A DNA stretch of 64,000 nt from Streptomyces sp. NBC_00568 (GTDB taxonomy: Bacteria > Actinomycetota > Actinomycetes > Streptomycetales > Streptomycetaceae): assembly GCF_026341855.1 (NCBI RefSeq), contig NZ_JAPENW010000001.1:310001-374000 (forward strand), in the 5' to 3' direction. Below are positions 26,027 to 34,843 of the stretch, in pieces; position 1 is the stretch's first letter; each line of letters starts with the position of its first letter. The notes under the pieces are model-generated. The model ran no database searches, had not been told where the DNA came from, and saw nothing but the letters and a program-made list of their open reading frames with translations. A program made the position numbers and the translations under genes.

Positions 26027-27157
26027 TCAGCCGGCGTCGGCGAGTCGGGCGGCGAGGCGGGCGGCGTCGTCCATCGTGGTGGCCTGCCGCACCAGGGGGT
26101 GAGCGCGGTCGTCGAGGACGGCCCGGCCCCGTACGGCGTTGTTGCCGTCGAGCCGGACCACCAGCGGCTTGGTCGGCCGTACGGCGTCCAGGGCCCGCAC
26201 GATGCCGTCGGCGACCGCGTCGCAGGCGGTGATGCCGCCGAAGACATTGACGAGGACGGACTTGACGTCCGGGTCGGAGAGGACGACGGACAGGCCGTCG
26301 GACATGACCCGCGCGGAGGCCCCGCCGCCGATGTCGAGGAAGTTGGCGGGGCGGGCGCCGCAGCCGGCGACCACGTCGAGGGTCGACATGACGAGGCCCG
26401 CGCCGTTGCCGATGACGCCGACCTCGCCGTCCAGCTTCACGTAGTTGAGGCCCTTGGCCGCGGCCGCCGCCTCCAGCGGGTCGTCGTGCCGTTCGTCCTG
26501 CTCGCCCCAACGCGTCTGACGGAAACGGGCGTTGTCGTCGAGCGTCACCTTGCCGTCGAGGGCCAGGAGGTGTCCCTGGACGGTACGGACGAGCGGGTTC
26601 ACCTCGACGAGGAGGGCGTCCTCGCGGGTGAGGACCTGCCAGAGCCGCATCAGGATGTCGGCGGTCCGCGGCGGCAGCCCGGCAGCCCGTACGATCTCGT
26701 TCGCCTTCGCCGAGGTGACGCCCTCGACCGGGTCCACGGGGACGCGCGCCACCGACTCCGGCCTGGTCGCGGCCACTTCTTCGATCTCCGTGCCGCCCTC
26801 GGCCGAGGCGATCGCGAGGAATTGTCCGGCGGCGCGGTCGAGGACGTACGAGACGTAGAACTCGCTCTCGATGTCCGCGGGTTGGGCCAGCATCACCGTG
26901 CGGACCGGGTGCCCGTTGATGTCCGTGCCGAGGATCTGACGTGCCGTCCGCTCGGCAGCGGCGGGGTCCTCGGCGAGCCTGACACCGCCCGCCTTGCCGC
27001 GTCCGCCGGTCCTGACCTGCGCCTTGACGACGACGCGACCGCCGAGCCTGCGGGCGATCCCGCGCGCCTCGCGGGGTGAGTCCGTGACTTCCGCGCGCGG
27101 GACCGGGATGCCGAACTCCTCGAAGAGCTGCCGCGCCTGATGCTCGTACAGGTCCAT
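26027..27157 (-). CDS. sucC: Succinate-CoA ligase beta subunit (accessory)
   Basis: A 376-residue ATP-grasp beta subunit. Visible motifs are [18 protein letters not shown] at the start, [24 protein letters not shown], the [11 protein letters not shown] block and the GGGAS...VNVFGGIT end region. AGGAG precedes ATG at 27157; the in-frame ATG 10 codons earlier lacks similarity. It is first in the sucC-sucD operon. A CATACAGTAT...CTGTATGC element lies 72-96 bp upstream, shared with the divergent frc-2 operon. Confidence 0.92.
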   Translation of the reverse strand: MDLYEHQARQLFEEFGIPVPRAEVTDSPREARGIARRLGGRVVVKAQVRTGGRGKAGGVRLAEDPAAAERTARQILGTDINGHPVRTVMLAQPADIESEFYVSYVLDRAAGQFLAIASAEGGTEIEEVAATRPESVARVPVDPVEGVTSAKANEIVRAAGLPPRTADILMRLWQVLTREDALLVEVNPLVRTVQGHLLALDGKVTLDDNARFRQTRWGEQDERHDDPLEAAAAAKGLNYVKLDGEVGVIGNGAGLVMSTLDVVAGCGARPANFLDIGGGASARVMSDGLSVVLSDPDVKSVLVNVFGGITACDAVADGIVRALDAVRPTKPLVVRLDGNNAVRGRAVLDDRAHPLVRQATTMDDAARLAARLADAG

Positions 27158-27228
27158 GATTCGGCTCCTGTCCTGAAAGTGGTGCACGACCCCTGGACAT
27201 CACCCATCGGATGCGGGATAACAATCTT

Positions 27229-27253
27229 CATACAGTATTCGTCGACTGTATGC
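27229..27253. promoter_or_regulatory. Candidate GntR operator between sucC and frc-2
   Basis: CATACAG (27229-27235) and CTGTATG (27246-27252) form a perfect 7-bp inverted repeat with a 10-bp spacer; the left arm sits within CATACAGTAT. It lies 72 bp before sucC and 71 bp before frc-2, so one site could control both operons. Confidence 0.65.
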
Positions 27254-27323
27254 AATGTGCCGAACCTGGCCCACCGCCGGCGGCATCGGGGCGGCTCAAG
27301 GCAACGGACAAGTGAGGTGACCT

Positions 27324-28556
27324 GTGACGACCAAGGCTCTCGAAGGCATCCGCGTCCTGGACATGACGCACGTTCAGTCCGGTCCCTCGGCGACCCAGTT
27401 GATGGCATGGCTCGGCGCCGACGTGGTCAAACTCGAGGCACCGTCCGGTGACATCACCCGCGCGCAGCTGCGGGACATCCCGGACGCCGACTCCCTCTAC
27501 TTCACCATGCTCAACAGCAACAAGCGCAGCATCACCCTCAACACCAAGACGGAGCGCGGCAAGCAGCTCCTGACCGAGCTGATCCGCCGCTCGGACGTCA
27601 TGGTGGAGAACTTCGGCCCCGGCGCGATCGACCGCATGGGTTTCACCTGGGACCGCATCCGCGAGATCAACCCGCGGATCGTCTACGCCTCCATCAAGGG
27701 CTTCGGGGACGGTCCGTACACCAACTTCAAGGCGTACGAGGTGGTCGCGCAGGCCATGGGCGGCTCCATGGCCACCACCGGTTTCGAGGACGGGCCGCCG
27801 ATGGCCACCGGCGCGCAGATCGGCGACTCCGGCACCGGCATCCACGCCGTCGCCGCCATCCTGGCCGCCCTCCTCCAGCGCACCCGCACCGGACGCGGCC
27901 AGCGCGTCAACGTCGCCATGCAGCACGCCGTCCTCAACCTCTGCCGGGTCAAACTGCGCGACCAGCAGCGCCTCGCGCACGGGCCGCTCGCCGAGTACCC
28001 CAACGAGGACTTCGGCGACGAGGTGCCCCGCTCCGGCAACGCCTCCGGCGGCGGCCAGCCCGGCTGGGCCGTCAAGTGCGCGCCCGGCGGCCCCAACGAC
28101 TACGTCTACGTCATCGTCCAGCCCACCGGCTGGAAACCGCTCACCGGGCTGATCGGGCGCCCCGAGCTCGCCGACGACCCCGAGTGGGCCACCCCGCAGG
28201 CCCGGCTGCCCAAGCTCGCCAAGATGTTCCAGCTCATCGAGGAATGGACCAGCACCTTGCCCAAATGGCGGGTGCTGGAGAAACTCAACGCCCAGAACAT
28301 CCCGTGCGGACCGATCCTGTCCACCAAGGAGATCATCGAGGACGCCTCGCTCGCCGCCAACGACATGGTCGTCGAGGTCCAGCACCCCGAACGCGGCTCC
28401 TATGTCACCGTCGGCAGTCCGCTCAAACTCTCCGACTCCCCCGTCGACATCACCGCCTCTCCGCTGCTGGGTGAGCACAACGAGGAGATCTACATCGGCG
28501 AACTCGGCCTCGGCGACGAGGAATTGCGGCTGCTCAGGTCGGGCGGGGTGATCTGA
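27324..28556 (+). CDS. Second formyl-CoA transferase-like CoA-transferase (frc paralogue)
   Basis: A family III CoA-transferase of 410 residues, clearly paralogous to frc at 2.3 kb. It keeps the nucleophilic Asp (D168 in AQIGDSGTG) and Gln48 in the Trp48 position. It differs in the glycine loop ([11 protein letters not shown], Ser241 for Gly), in MQHAVLNL where frc has MQDAVLNL, and in having shorter loops around 215-230. These changes suggest a different CoA donor, such as acetyl-CoA (as for E. coli YfdE) or succinyl-CoA supplied by the divergent sucCD. GTG at 27324 follows AAGTGAGG. The stop lies 1 bp before the next gene, so the two are coupled. Confidence 0.85.
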   Translation: MTTKALEGIRVLDMTHVQSGPSATQLMAWLGADVVKLEAPSGDITRAQLRDIPDADSLYFTMLNSNKRSITLNTKTERGKQLLTELIRRSDVMVENFGPGAIDRMGFTWDRIREINPRIVYASIKGFGDGPYTNFKAYEVVAQAMGGSMATTGFEDGPPMATGAQIGDSGTGIHAVAAILAALLQRTRTGRGQRVNVAMQHAVLNLCRVKLRDQQRLAHGPLAEYPNEDFGDEVPRSGNASGGGQPGWAVKCAPGGPNDYVYVIVQPTGWKPLTGLIGRPELADDPEWATPQARLPKLAKMFQLIEEWTSTLPKWRVLEKLNAQNIPCGPILSTKEIIEDASLAANDMVVEVQHPERGSYVTVGSPLKLSDSPVDITASPLLGEHNEEIYIGELGLGDEELRLLRSGGVI

Positions 28557-28557
28557 G

Positions 28558-30762
28558 GTGACGGACCAGGACCGGGTGGCGAGGGTGCGGGCGCTCCTCG
28601 ACGGCGTACGGGGCGAGGGTCGGACCGCGCTGACGGCGCCCGAGGGCAAGCTGCTCGCCGACGCCTACGGGATCGCCGTGCCCGGCGAGGAGATCGCGCA
28701 CGACCAGGACGAGGCGGTGGCCCACGCGGAGCGCTTCGGCGGCCCCGTGGTGATGAAGATCGTCTCCCCCGACATCCTGCACAAGACCGATGCCGGCGGT
28801 GTGCTGGTCGGTGTCGAGGGGGCGGCGGACGTACGGGCCGCCTTCCGAACGATCGTCGAGAACGCGCGGGCGTACGACGTCCGCGCCCGGATCGACGGCG
28901 TGCAGATCCAGGAGCTGCTCCCCCGCGGGCAGGAGGTCATCGTCGGCGCGGTCACCGACCCCACCTTCGGCAAGGTCGTCGCCTTCGGACTGGGCGGTGT
29001 GCTCGTCGAGGTCCTCAAGGACGTCACCTTCCGGCTCGCGCCGGTGACCGCCGACGAGGCGCTGTCGATGCTGGACTCGATCCGCGCGGCGGAGATCCTG
29101 CGCGGGGTACGGGGCGCGCCGCCGGTGGACCGGCCGGCGATCGCCGAGCAGATCCGGCGGGTCTCCGAACTCGTCACGGACTTCCCCGAGATCGCCGAGG
29201 TGGACCTCAACCCGGTGATCGCCACCCAGCGGGGCGCGGTCGCGGCCGACATCCGGGTGATCCTCGGCCCGAGCGCGCAAGCCGAACGGCGCCGGTACAC
29301 CCGGGCGGAGATCCTCACGTCGATGGACCGGCTGATGCGGCCCTCGTCGATCGCCGTGATCGGCGCCTCCGACGTTCCGGGCAAGATCGGCCACGCGGTG
29401 CTGCGCAACCTCATCGACGGGGGCTTCGCGGGCGAGATCCATCCGGTGAACCCACGGGCCGACGACATCCAGGGCCGCAAGGCCTACGCGAGTGTCGCGG
29501 ACATCCCCGGAGAGGTGGACGTCGCGGTCTTCGCCGTCCCCGCCCCCGCGGTGGCCCGGGTCCTGAAGGAGGTCGGGCGCAAGAACATCCCCAACGCGGT
29601 CCTGATCCCCTCAGGGTTCGCGGAGACCGGCGAACACGGACTCCAGGACGAGATCGTGGCCATCGGCGAGCGGTACGGCGTCCGGCTGCTGGGCCCGAAC
29701 ATCTACGGCTACTACTCGACCTGGCAGGACGTGTGCGCCACGTTCTGCACACCGTACGACGTGAAGGGCGGTGTCGCGCTCACCTCGCAGTCCGGTGGCA
29801 TCGGCATGGCCGTCCTGGGGTTCGCGCGCACCACGAAGACGGGTGTCTCGGCGATCGTCGGGCTCGGGAACAAGGCGGACCTGGACGAGGACGACCTGCT
29901 CACCTGGTTCGGCGAGGACCCGCACACGACGTGCGTCGCGATGCACCTGGAGGACCTCAAGGACGGCCGCGCCTTCGTGGAGGCGGCCCGCGCCACGGTC
30001 CCGAGGAAGCCGGTCGTCGTACTGAAGGCCGGGCGTACGGCCGCCGGCGCGCGGGCCGCGGGCTCGCACACCGGCGCGCTGGCGGGCGACGACGCCGTCT
30101 ACGACGACATCCTGCGGCAGGCCGGTGCCGTCAGGGCTCCCGGGCTGAACGACATGCTGGAGTACGCGCGCGCCCTGCCGGTGCTTCCCACTCCCCGGGG
30201 CGACAACGTCGTGATCATCACGGGCGCGGGCGGCAGCGGCGTGCTGCTGTCCGACGCGGTGACCGACAACGGGCTGTCCCTGATGGAGATCCCGCCGGAC
30301 CTCGACGCGTCCTTCCGGAAGTTCATCCCGCCCTTCGGGGCCGCGGGCAACCCGGTGGACATCACGGGTGGCGAGCCGCCGTCGACGTACGAGGCGACGA
30401 TCCGGCTCGGCCTTCAGGACCCGCGCGTCCACGCGCTCGTCCTCGGCTACTGGCACACCGTCGTGACCCCTCCCATGGTCTTCGCCGAACTCACCGCGCG
30501 CGTGGTGGCCGAGTTCCGCGAACGCGGCATCGAGAAGCCCGTGGTGGCGTCGCTCGCGGGCGACGTCGAGGTCGAGGAGGCCTGCCGGTACCTGTACGAG
30601 CGGGGGGTCGTGGCCTACCCGTACACGACCGAGATGCCGGTGGCGGTACTCGGCGCGAAGTACCGCTGGGCGCGCGCGGCGGAAAGGCTGCGGGCCGAAG
30701 CCCTGTCCGGCAGGACGGTGGCGGGAGACGGGCGGGATGTTGGGGGGCCGTCCATGACATGA
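28558..30762 (+). CDS. NDP-forming acyl-CoA ligase (acetate-CoA ligase type, fused)
   Basis: A 734-residue fused enzyme interconverting acyl-CoA plus ADP/phosphate with acid, CoA and ATP. The N-terminal ATP-grasp (beta) part, ~1-240, has VVMKIVSPDILHKTDAGGV and VDLNPVI. A CoA-binding domain (SSIAVIGASDVPGKIG, ~265) and ligase domains follow. The phosphorylated His is His504 in GSHTGALAG. The beta-then-alpha order is less common than the reverse. GTG at 28558 comes 1 bp after frc-2. Substrate is unknown: acetyl-, formyl- or oxalyl-CoA are reasonable candidates given the neighbours. A terminator follows. Confidence 0.85.
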   Translation: MTDQDRVARVRALLDGVRGEGRTALTAPEGKLLADAYGIAVPGEEIAHDQDEAVAHAERFGGPVVMKIVSPDILHKTDAGGVLVGVEGAADVRAAFRTIVENARAYDVRARIDGVQIQELLPRGQEVIVGAVTDPTFGKVVAFGLGGVLVEVLKDVTFRLAPVTADEALSMLDSIRAAEILRGVRGAPPVDRPAIAEQIRRVSELVTDFPEIAEVDLNPVIATQRGAVAADIRVILGPSAQAERRRYTRAEILTSMDRLMRPSSIAVIGASDVPGKIGHAVLRNLIDGGFAGEIHPVNPRADDIQGRKAYASVADIPGEVDVAVFAVPAPAVARVLKEVGRKNIPNAVLIPSGFAETGEHGLQDEIVAIGERYGVRLLGPNIYGYYSTWQDVCATFCTPYDVKGGVALTSQSGGIGMAVLGFARTTKTGVSAIVGLGNKADLDEDDLLTWFGEDPHTTCVAMHLEDLKDGRAFVEAARATVPRKPVVVLKAGRTAAGARAAGSHTGALAGDDAVYDDILRQAGAVRAPGLNDMLEYARALPVLPTPRGDNVVIITGAGGSGVLLSDAVTDNGLSLMEIPPDLDASFRKFIPPFGAAGNPVDITGGEPPSTYEATIRLGLQDPRVHALVLGYWHTVVTPPMVFAELTARVVAEFRERGIEKPVVASLAGDVEVEEACRYLYERGVVAYPYTTEMPVAVLGAKYRWARAAERLRAEALSGRTVAGDGRDVGGPSMT

Positions 30763-30770
30763 GTGTGTGC

Positions 30771-30803
30771 GGGGGCGGCCGACGGTGCGCGTCGGCCGCC
30801 CCC
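30771..30803 (+). terminator. Hairpin after the NDP-forming ligase gene
   Basis: Perfect 13-bp arms (GGGGGCGGCCGAC at 30771-30783, complement at 30791-30803) with a 7-base loop, 8 bp past the stop. It separates the frc-2 operon from the OFA transporter gene, although partial read-through is possible. Confidence 0.75.
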
Positions 30804-30880
30804 GGGACCCGCGGGCGCACGAAAGGCATTTGGCAGGGGGCGCTGACCAGATCTTTCGACGCAAGGGGTGCTAGAGCGAC

Positions 30881-32269
30881 ATGACAACCACCGACTACTC
30901 GACTCCCGTCCCCTATCAAGAGGTGACGGATCACAACGGCCGCGTGTATCGCATCGGCGAGTCCGATGTCGACATCATGGGCCGCAAACGCGCATGGATG
31001 GTCTTCCTGCCCTGGGCGGGCATGATGGGCATCAGTTCCGCCGAGTACGCGTTCACGTCGGCGGAGGACACGCTCCACGAGGCTCATCTGTGGAGCAGCG
31101 GACACATCTTCTGGCTGATGGGCGTCTGGGTGTTCTTCCAGGCGGCCGTGGCCTTCCCGGCCGGGCAACTGCGCGAGAGCGGCAGGCTCCCGGCCCGTAC
31201 GGCGATGCTGCTGGGCGCGCTGGGCACCCTGCTCGGCTATGTGTCCCTGGCGTTCGCGCCGAACGTGGCGGTCGCCTATCTCGGCTTCGGCATGTGCAGC
31301 GGCATCGGCGCCGGTCTCGTGTACGCGACCAGCGTGAACATGGTCGGCAAGTGGTATCCGGAGCGCAAGGGCGGCAAGACGGGCTTCGTCAACGGCGGCT
31401 TCGCCTACGGGTCCGTGCCCTTCGTGTTCCTGTTCACCTCGTACATGGATCTGAGCAACTACCGGGGCGTCCTGGTGGGTGTCGGTCTGCTCTGCTGTGC
31501 GGTGGTCGCGGTGTCCGGCTGGTTCTTCAAGGACCCGCCGAAGGGCTGGTGGCCGGCGAACGTGGATCCGCTGAAGGTGTCGGACGACCCGAAGGTCCGG
31601 CGGGCGCTGGAGAAGAACCCTCCGGCGGTGAAGCAGTACACCCCCAAGGAGGCCTCGCGTACCCCCGTTCTGTGGATGATGTGGTTCTGTCTGCTGTGCA
31701 CGGCCGGGATCAACATCTTCGGCATCGCCTTCCAGGTCCCGTTCGGCAAGGACATGGGCTTCGCGGGCGGGATCGTGGCCACGGCGATGTCCCTGAAGGC
31801 CATCGTCAACGGCACCGGGCGCGGTGTCATCGGCTGGATCTCCGACCGGTTCGGACGGCGCCACACCCTGATCATCGTGTGTCTGGTGCTGGGCACGGCG
31901 CAGTTCGGCGTCCTGGTCTCCGGCCAGATGGGGAGCATGCCGTTCTTCCTGTTCTGCTCCATGGTCTCGGGCTTCGGCGGCGGCGCGATCTTCCCGCTGT
32001 TCGCGGCCATGACGGCCGACTACTTCGGTGAGAACAACAACGCCTCCAACTACGGGATGGTCTACAGCTCGAAGCTGATCTCGGGCCTCGTGGGCTCCGG
32101 CATGGGCGCGGTCGTCGTCGGCGCGTGGGACTACCAGGGCGCGTTCGTGCTCGCCGGGTCCATCGGTCTGGCGTCCGCCGTGCTGGCCCTGTTCCTCAAG
32201 GCACCGGACAGGCCGCAGGCCCGGACCATCGTTCCCAATCCGCACCCGCTCGGCGAGGAGATGGCGTGA
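30881..32269 (+). CDS. OFA-family MFS transporter 1 (oxalate/formate exchange)
   Basis: A 462-residue major facilitator of the oxalate/formate antiporter family with about 12 helices. Markers are a VNMVGKWYPERKGGKTG loop, GWISDRFGRR between helices 8 and 9, and MVYSSKLISGLVG, whose Lys398 probably corresponds to the substrate-binding Lys355 of OxlT. It probably imports oxalate and may export formate. A polar N-terminus of ~35 residues precedes helix 1. AAGGGG precedes ATG at 30881. It follows the frc-2 operon by 118 bp. No small-subunit gene is seen after this copy, unlike OFA transporter 2. Confidence 0.9.
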   Translation: MTTTDYSTPVPYQEVTDHNGRVYRIGESDVDIMGRKRAWMVFLPWAGMMGISSAEYAFTSAEDTLHEAHLWSSGHIFWLMGVWVFFQAAVAFPAGQLRESGRLPARTAMLLGALGTLLGYVSLAFAPNVAVAYLGFGMCSGIGAGLVYATSVNMVGKWYPERKGGKTGFVNGGFAYGSVPFVFLFTSYMDLSNYRGVLVGVGLLCCAVVAVSGWFFKDPPKGWWPANVDPLKVSDDPKVRRALEKNPPAVKQYTPKEASRTPVLWMMWFCLLCTAGINIFGIAFQVPFGKDMGFAGGIVATAMSLKAIVNGTGRGVIGWISDRFGRRHTLIIVCLVLGTAQFGVLVSGQMGSMPFFLFCSMVSGFGGGAIFPLFAAMTADYFGENNNASNYGMVYSSKLISGLVGSGMGAVVVGAWDYQGAFVLAGSIGLASAVLALFLKAPDRPQARTIVPNPHPLGEEMA

Positions 32270-32314
32270 CCTCGGGCTGACACCGCGAGCGTGTGGCGAA
32301 CGAACGGCCCGGCA

Positions 32315-32360
32315 CACGAGGGTGCCCTCCCCGCTAGTCGGCGGGGAGGGCACCCTCGTG
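32315..32360. terminator. Strong bidirectional hairpin between OFA transporter 1 and sugar isomerase gene
   Basis: Perfect 20-bp arms (32315-32334 and 32341-32360) and a 6-base loop between two convergent genes. Confidence 0.88.
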
Positions 32361-32408
32361 GGCCGGGCCGTGCCGTGCTGTGCCTGCTGCTGTCGGGCGG
32401 TGGGGCGG

Positions 32409-33419
32409 CTAGGGGCTGTCGTTGCCGCCGAACGCCGCGTCGAACGATGCCGACGCCGGCTCGAAGTCGTACGCCTTGAGGCGGGTCAGGGCCTCGGGCG
32501 CTCCCTGGAGCCGGTCCATGCCCGCGTCCTCCCACTCGACCGAGACGGGCCCCGTGTAGTCGATGGAGCGCAGCATGCGGAAGACGTCCTCCCAGGGGAC
32601 GTCGCCGTGGCCCGCGGAGACGAAGTCCCAGCCGCGCCGCGGGTCGCCCCAGGGCAGGTGGGAGCCGAGCCGGCCGTTGCGGCCGTCGAGGCGCTTGCGG
32701 GCCTCCTTGCAGTCGACGTGGTAGATCCGGTCGCGGAAGTCGTAGAGGAAACCGACCGGGTCGAGGTCCTGCCAGACGAAGTGCGACGGATCGAAGTTGA
32801 GGCCGAAGGCGGGCCTGTGGTCGATCGCCTCCAGGGCCTTGTGTGTCGTCCAGTAGTCGTAGGCGATCTCGCTCGGGTGGACCTCGTGCGCGAACCGGAC
32901 GCCCTCGGCGTCGAAGACGTCCAGGATCGGGTTCCAGCGGGCGGCGAAGTCCTCGTAGCCGCGCTCGATCATGGATTCGGGGGCGGGCGGGAACATCGCG
33001 ACGAGGTGCCAGATCGCCGAGCCGGTGAACCCGATGACGGTGTCGACGCCGAAGGCCGCCGCCGCGCGAGCGGTGTCGGCGATCCCGGCGGCGGCCCGCT
33101 TGCGCACGCCCTCGGCCTCGCCGTGGCCCCAGATACGGGCGGGCAGGATGGCCCGGTGGCGTTCGTCGATGATGGCGTCGCAGACGGCCTGGCCGACCAG
33201 ATGGTTGGAGATGGCCCAGCACTTGAGGCCGTACTTGTCGAGAAGCGCGCGCCGGGACTCGACGTACGACGGATCGTCGAGCGCTTTGTCGACCTCGAAG
33301 TGGTCGCCCCAGCAGGCGAGTTCGAGTCCGTCATAGCCGAAGTCACGGGCCAGGCGGCAGACCTCTTCGAGGGGCAGATCAGCCCACTGGCCGGTGAAGA
33401 GAGTGAAGTTGCGCGGCAT
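32409..33419 (-). CDS. Sugar phosphate isomerase/epimerase (TIM barrel, xylose isomerase-like)
   Basis: A 336-residue AP-endonuclease-2/xylose-isomerase-like barrel. It shows [18 protein letters not shown] near the start, an [13 protein letters not shown] metal-binding Glu/His strand, NFDPSHFVW, and the C-terminal [11 protein letters not shown] acidic ligand. Related enzymes act on inosose or 3-keto-sugars with a Gfo/Idh partner. An AGGAGG site precedes ATG at 33419. It starts 11 bp after the Gfo/Idh stop codon, so the two are co-transcribed. The true substrate is unknown. Confidence 0.85.
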   Translation of the reverse strand: MPRNFTLFTGQWADLPLEEVCRLARDFGYDGLELACWGDHFEVDKALDDPSYVESRRALLDKYGLKCWAISNHLVGQAVCDAIIDERHRAILPARIWGHGEAEGVRKRAAAGIADTARAAAAFGVDTVIGFTGSAIWHLVAMFPPAPESMIERGYEDFAARWNPILDVFDAEGVRFAHEVHPSEIAYDYWTTHKALEAIDHRPAFGLNFDPSHFVWQDLDPVGFLYDFRDRIYHVDCKEARKRLDGRNGRLGSHLPWGDPRRGWDFVSAGHGDVPWEDVFRMLRSIDYTGPVSVEWEDAGMDRLQGAPEALTRLKAYDFEPASASFDAAFGGNDSP

Positions 33420-33430
33420 TCCGGGCCTCC

Positions 33431-34762
33431 TCAGACCGCTACAGGTGTGTAAAGGGAGTTCTTCTCGGCACTCTCCTCGACCGCCGCGAGGACGCGCTGC
33501 ACCTGCAGGCCGTCGGCGAAGGACGGCGTGGGCGGGCGCCCGGCCGCGATCGCCCGGACGAGGTCGCGGGCCTGGTGCACGAAGGTGTGCTCGTAGCCGA
33601 GGCCGTGCCCCGGCGGCCACCAGGCGTCGAGGTAGGGGTGGTCGGGCTCGGTGACGAGGATGCGGCGGAAGCCCGCGTGGCTCGCGGGTTCGGTGTGGTC
33701 GTGGTAGGCGAGTTCGTTGAGGCGCTCCAGGTCGAAGGCCAACGAGCCGCGCTCTCCGTTGAGTTCGATGCGCAGGGAGTTCTTGCGTCCGGTGGCGAAG
33801 CGGGAGGCCTCGAAGGAGGCGAGCGCTCCGGAGGCGAACCGGGCGGTGAAGAGGGCTGCGTCGTCGACGGTGACGGCGCCCGAGCGCGAGCCCGGTACGG
33901 GATCGGAACCCGATCCCGAGCCGGACCCCGAGCCGGACCCCGGACCCGAGCCAGGACCGGAGCCCTCGCCGGAGCCGGAAGACGGAACGGAACCCGTGCC
34001 GGCCGCCGACGCGCCCGTCTGCGGCACAGCCGACAGCCCACTGGACGCCCGCAGGGGCAGGGGACGTCGGCGTACGAAGGTCTCGGTGAGGGCGGACACC
34101 CCGCCGAGCGGCTCCCCCGCCAGATACTGCGCGAGGTCGACGATGTGGGCCCCGAGGTCGCCGAGGGCGCCGGAACCGGCCGTCTCCTTGCGGAGTCTCC
34201 AGGTGAGCGGGAACTCCGGGTCCACCAGCCAGTCCTGAAGGTACGTCACCCGGACGTGCCGCAGGGCTCCGAGGCGGCCCTCGGCGACCATGGAGCGGGC
34301 GAGCGCCGTGGCGGGGAGCCGGCGGTAGTTGAAGCCCACCATGGACATCTGGCCGCGCCCGAGGGCCGAAGCGGCCGCCGCCGCCATGGCCTCGGCCTCG
34401 TCGACCGTGTTCGCCAGTGGCTTCTCGCACAGCACGTGCTTGCCCGCGGCCAGCGCGGCGACGGCGATCTCGGCGTGGCTGTCACCGGGTGTGCAGATGT
34501 CGACGAGGTCGACGTCGTCCCGGGCGATCAGCGCACGCCAGTCGGTCTCGGTGGCCCCCCAGCCGTGCCGGTCCGCCATCGCCCGCACGGCCTGTCCGTC
34601 CCGGCCGCAGACGGCGGCGAGGACCGGGCGGCGCGGCAGGTCGAAGACGCGGCCCACGGTGCGCCAGCCCTGTGAGTGGGCGGCGCCCATGAACGCGTAG
34701 CCGACCATGCCCACGCCCAATGGCGGCTTGGCGGCCTCGTCGCCCTGGTGCGGCTGTCCCAT
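33431..34762 (-). CDS. Gfo/Idh/MocA-family dehydrogenase with Gly/Ser-rich insert
   Basis: A 443-residue NAD(P)-dependent sugar or inositol dehydrogenase. The Rossmann start reads [15 protein letters not shown], and the conserved EKP motif is in [10 protein letters not shown]. The [14 protein letters not shown] segment holds the family Asp and His. The second domain is interrupted at about residues 250-292 by a low-complexity insert of alternating Gly-Ser and Gly-Pro, absent from usual family members (~380 residues). ATG at 34762 begins a polar N-terminal extension of ~14 residues. It is upstream of the isomerase and downstream of the ABC transporter operon, after a terminator. Confidence 0.88.
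   Translation of the reverse strand: MGQPHQGDEAAKPPLGVGMVGYAFMGAAHSQGWRTVGRVFDLPRRPVLAAVCGRDGQAVRAMADRHGWGATETDWRALIARDDVDLVDICTPGDSHAEIAVAALAAGKHVLCEKPLANTVDEAEAMAAAAASALGRGQMSMVGFNYRRLPATALARSMVAEGRLGALRHVRVTYLQDWLVDPEFPLTWRLRKETAGSGALGDLGAHIVDLAQYLAGEPLGGVSALTETFVRRRPLPLRASSGLSAVPQTGASAAGTGSVPSSGSGEGSGPGSGPGSGSGSGSGSGSDPVPGSRSGAVTVDDAALFTARFASGALASFEASRFATGRKNSLRIELNGERGSLAFDLERLNELAYHDHTEPASHAGFRRILVTEPDHPYLDAWWPPGHGLGYEHTFVHQARDLVRAIAAGRPPTPSFADGLQVQRVLAAVEESAEKNSLYTPVAV
33881..33998. repeat. Imperfect 6-bp/12-bp repeats coding a Gly-Ser-Pro insert
   Basis: On the plus strand the segment is built from units such as GAGCCGGACCCC and CCCGAGCC. It encodes the low-complexity insert of the Gfo/Idh dehydrogenase. 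The reading frame is kept through it, so the array behaves as an in-frame expansion. Confidence 0.75.
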
Positions 34763-34799
34763 GCGGGTGTCCTCCTCGTCGTCGTGGCGCGGTGGGGGT

Positions 34800-34826
34800 G
34801 GGGCCCTGTCTCCCGGACAGGGCCCC
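34800..34826 (-). terminator. Hairpin after the sugar-binding protein gene
   Basis: Perfect 11-bp arms (GGGGCCCTGTC, 34800-34810; complement 34816-34826) with a 5-base loop, 18 bp past the stop on the minus strand. It separates the ABC transporter operon from the Gfo/Idh gene. Confidence 0.75.
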
Positions 34827-34843
34827 CGTGTCGGCAGGGCGCA

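Noticed and set aside
27924..27926. First reading of His201 in FRC-2 (MQHAV against MQDAV) as loss of the catalytic Asp
   Set aside because: Counting along Oxalobacter FRC places the nucleophile, Asp169, in the LGDSNSG motif. FRC-2 keeps it as D168 in IGDSGTG. The MQH change is only a secondary difference.
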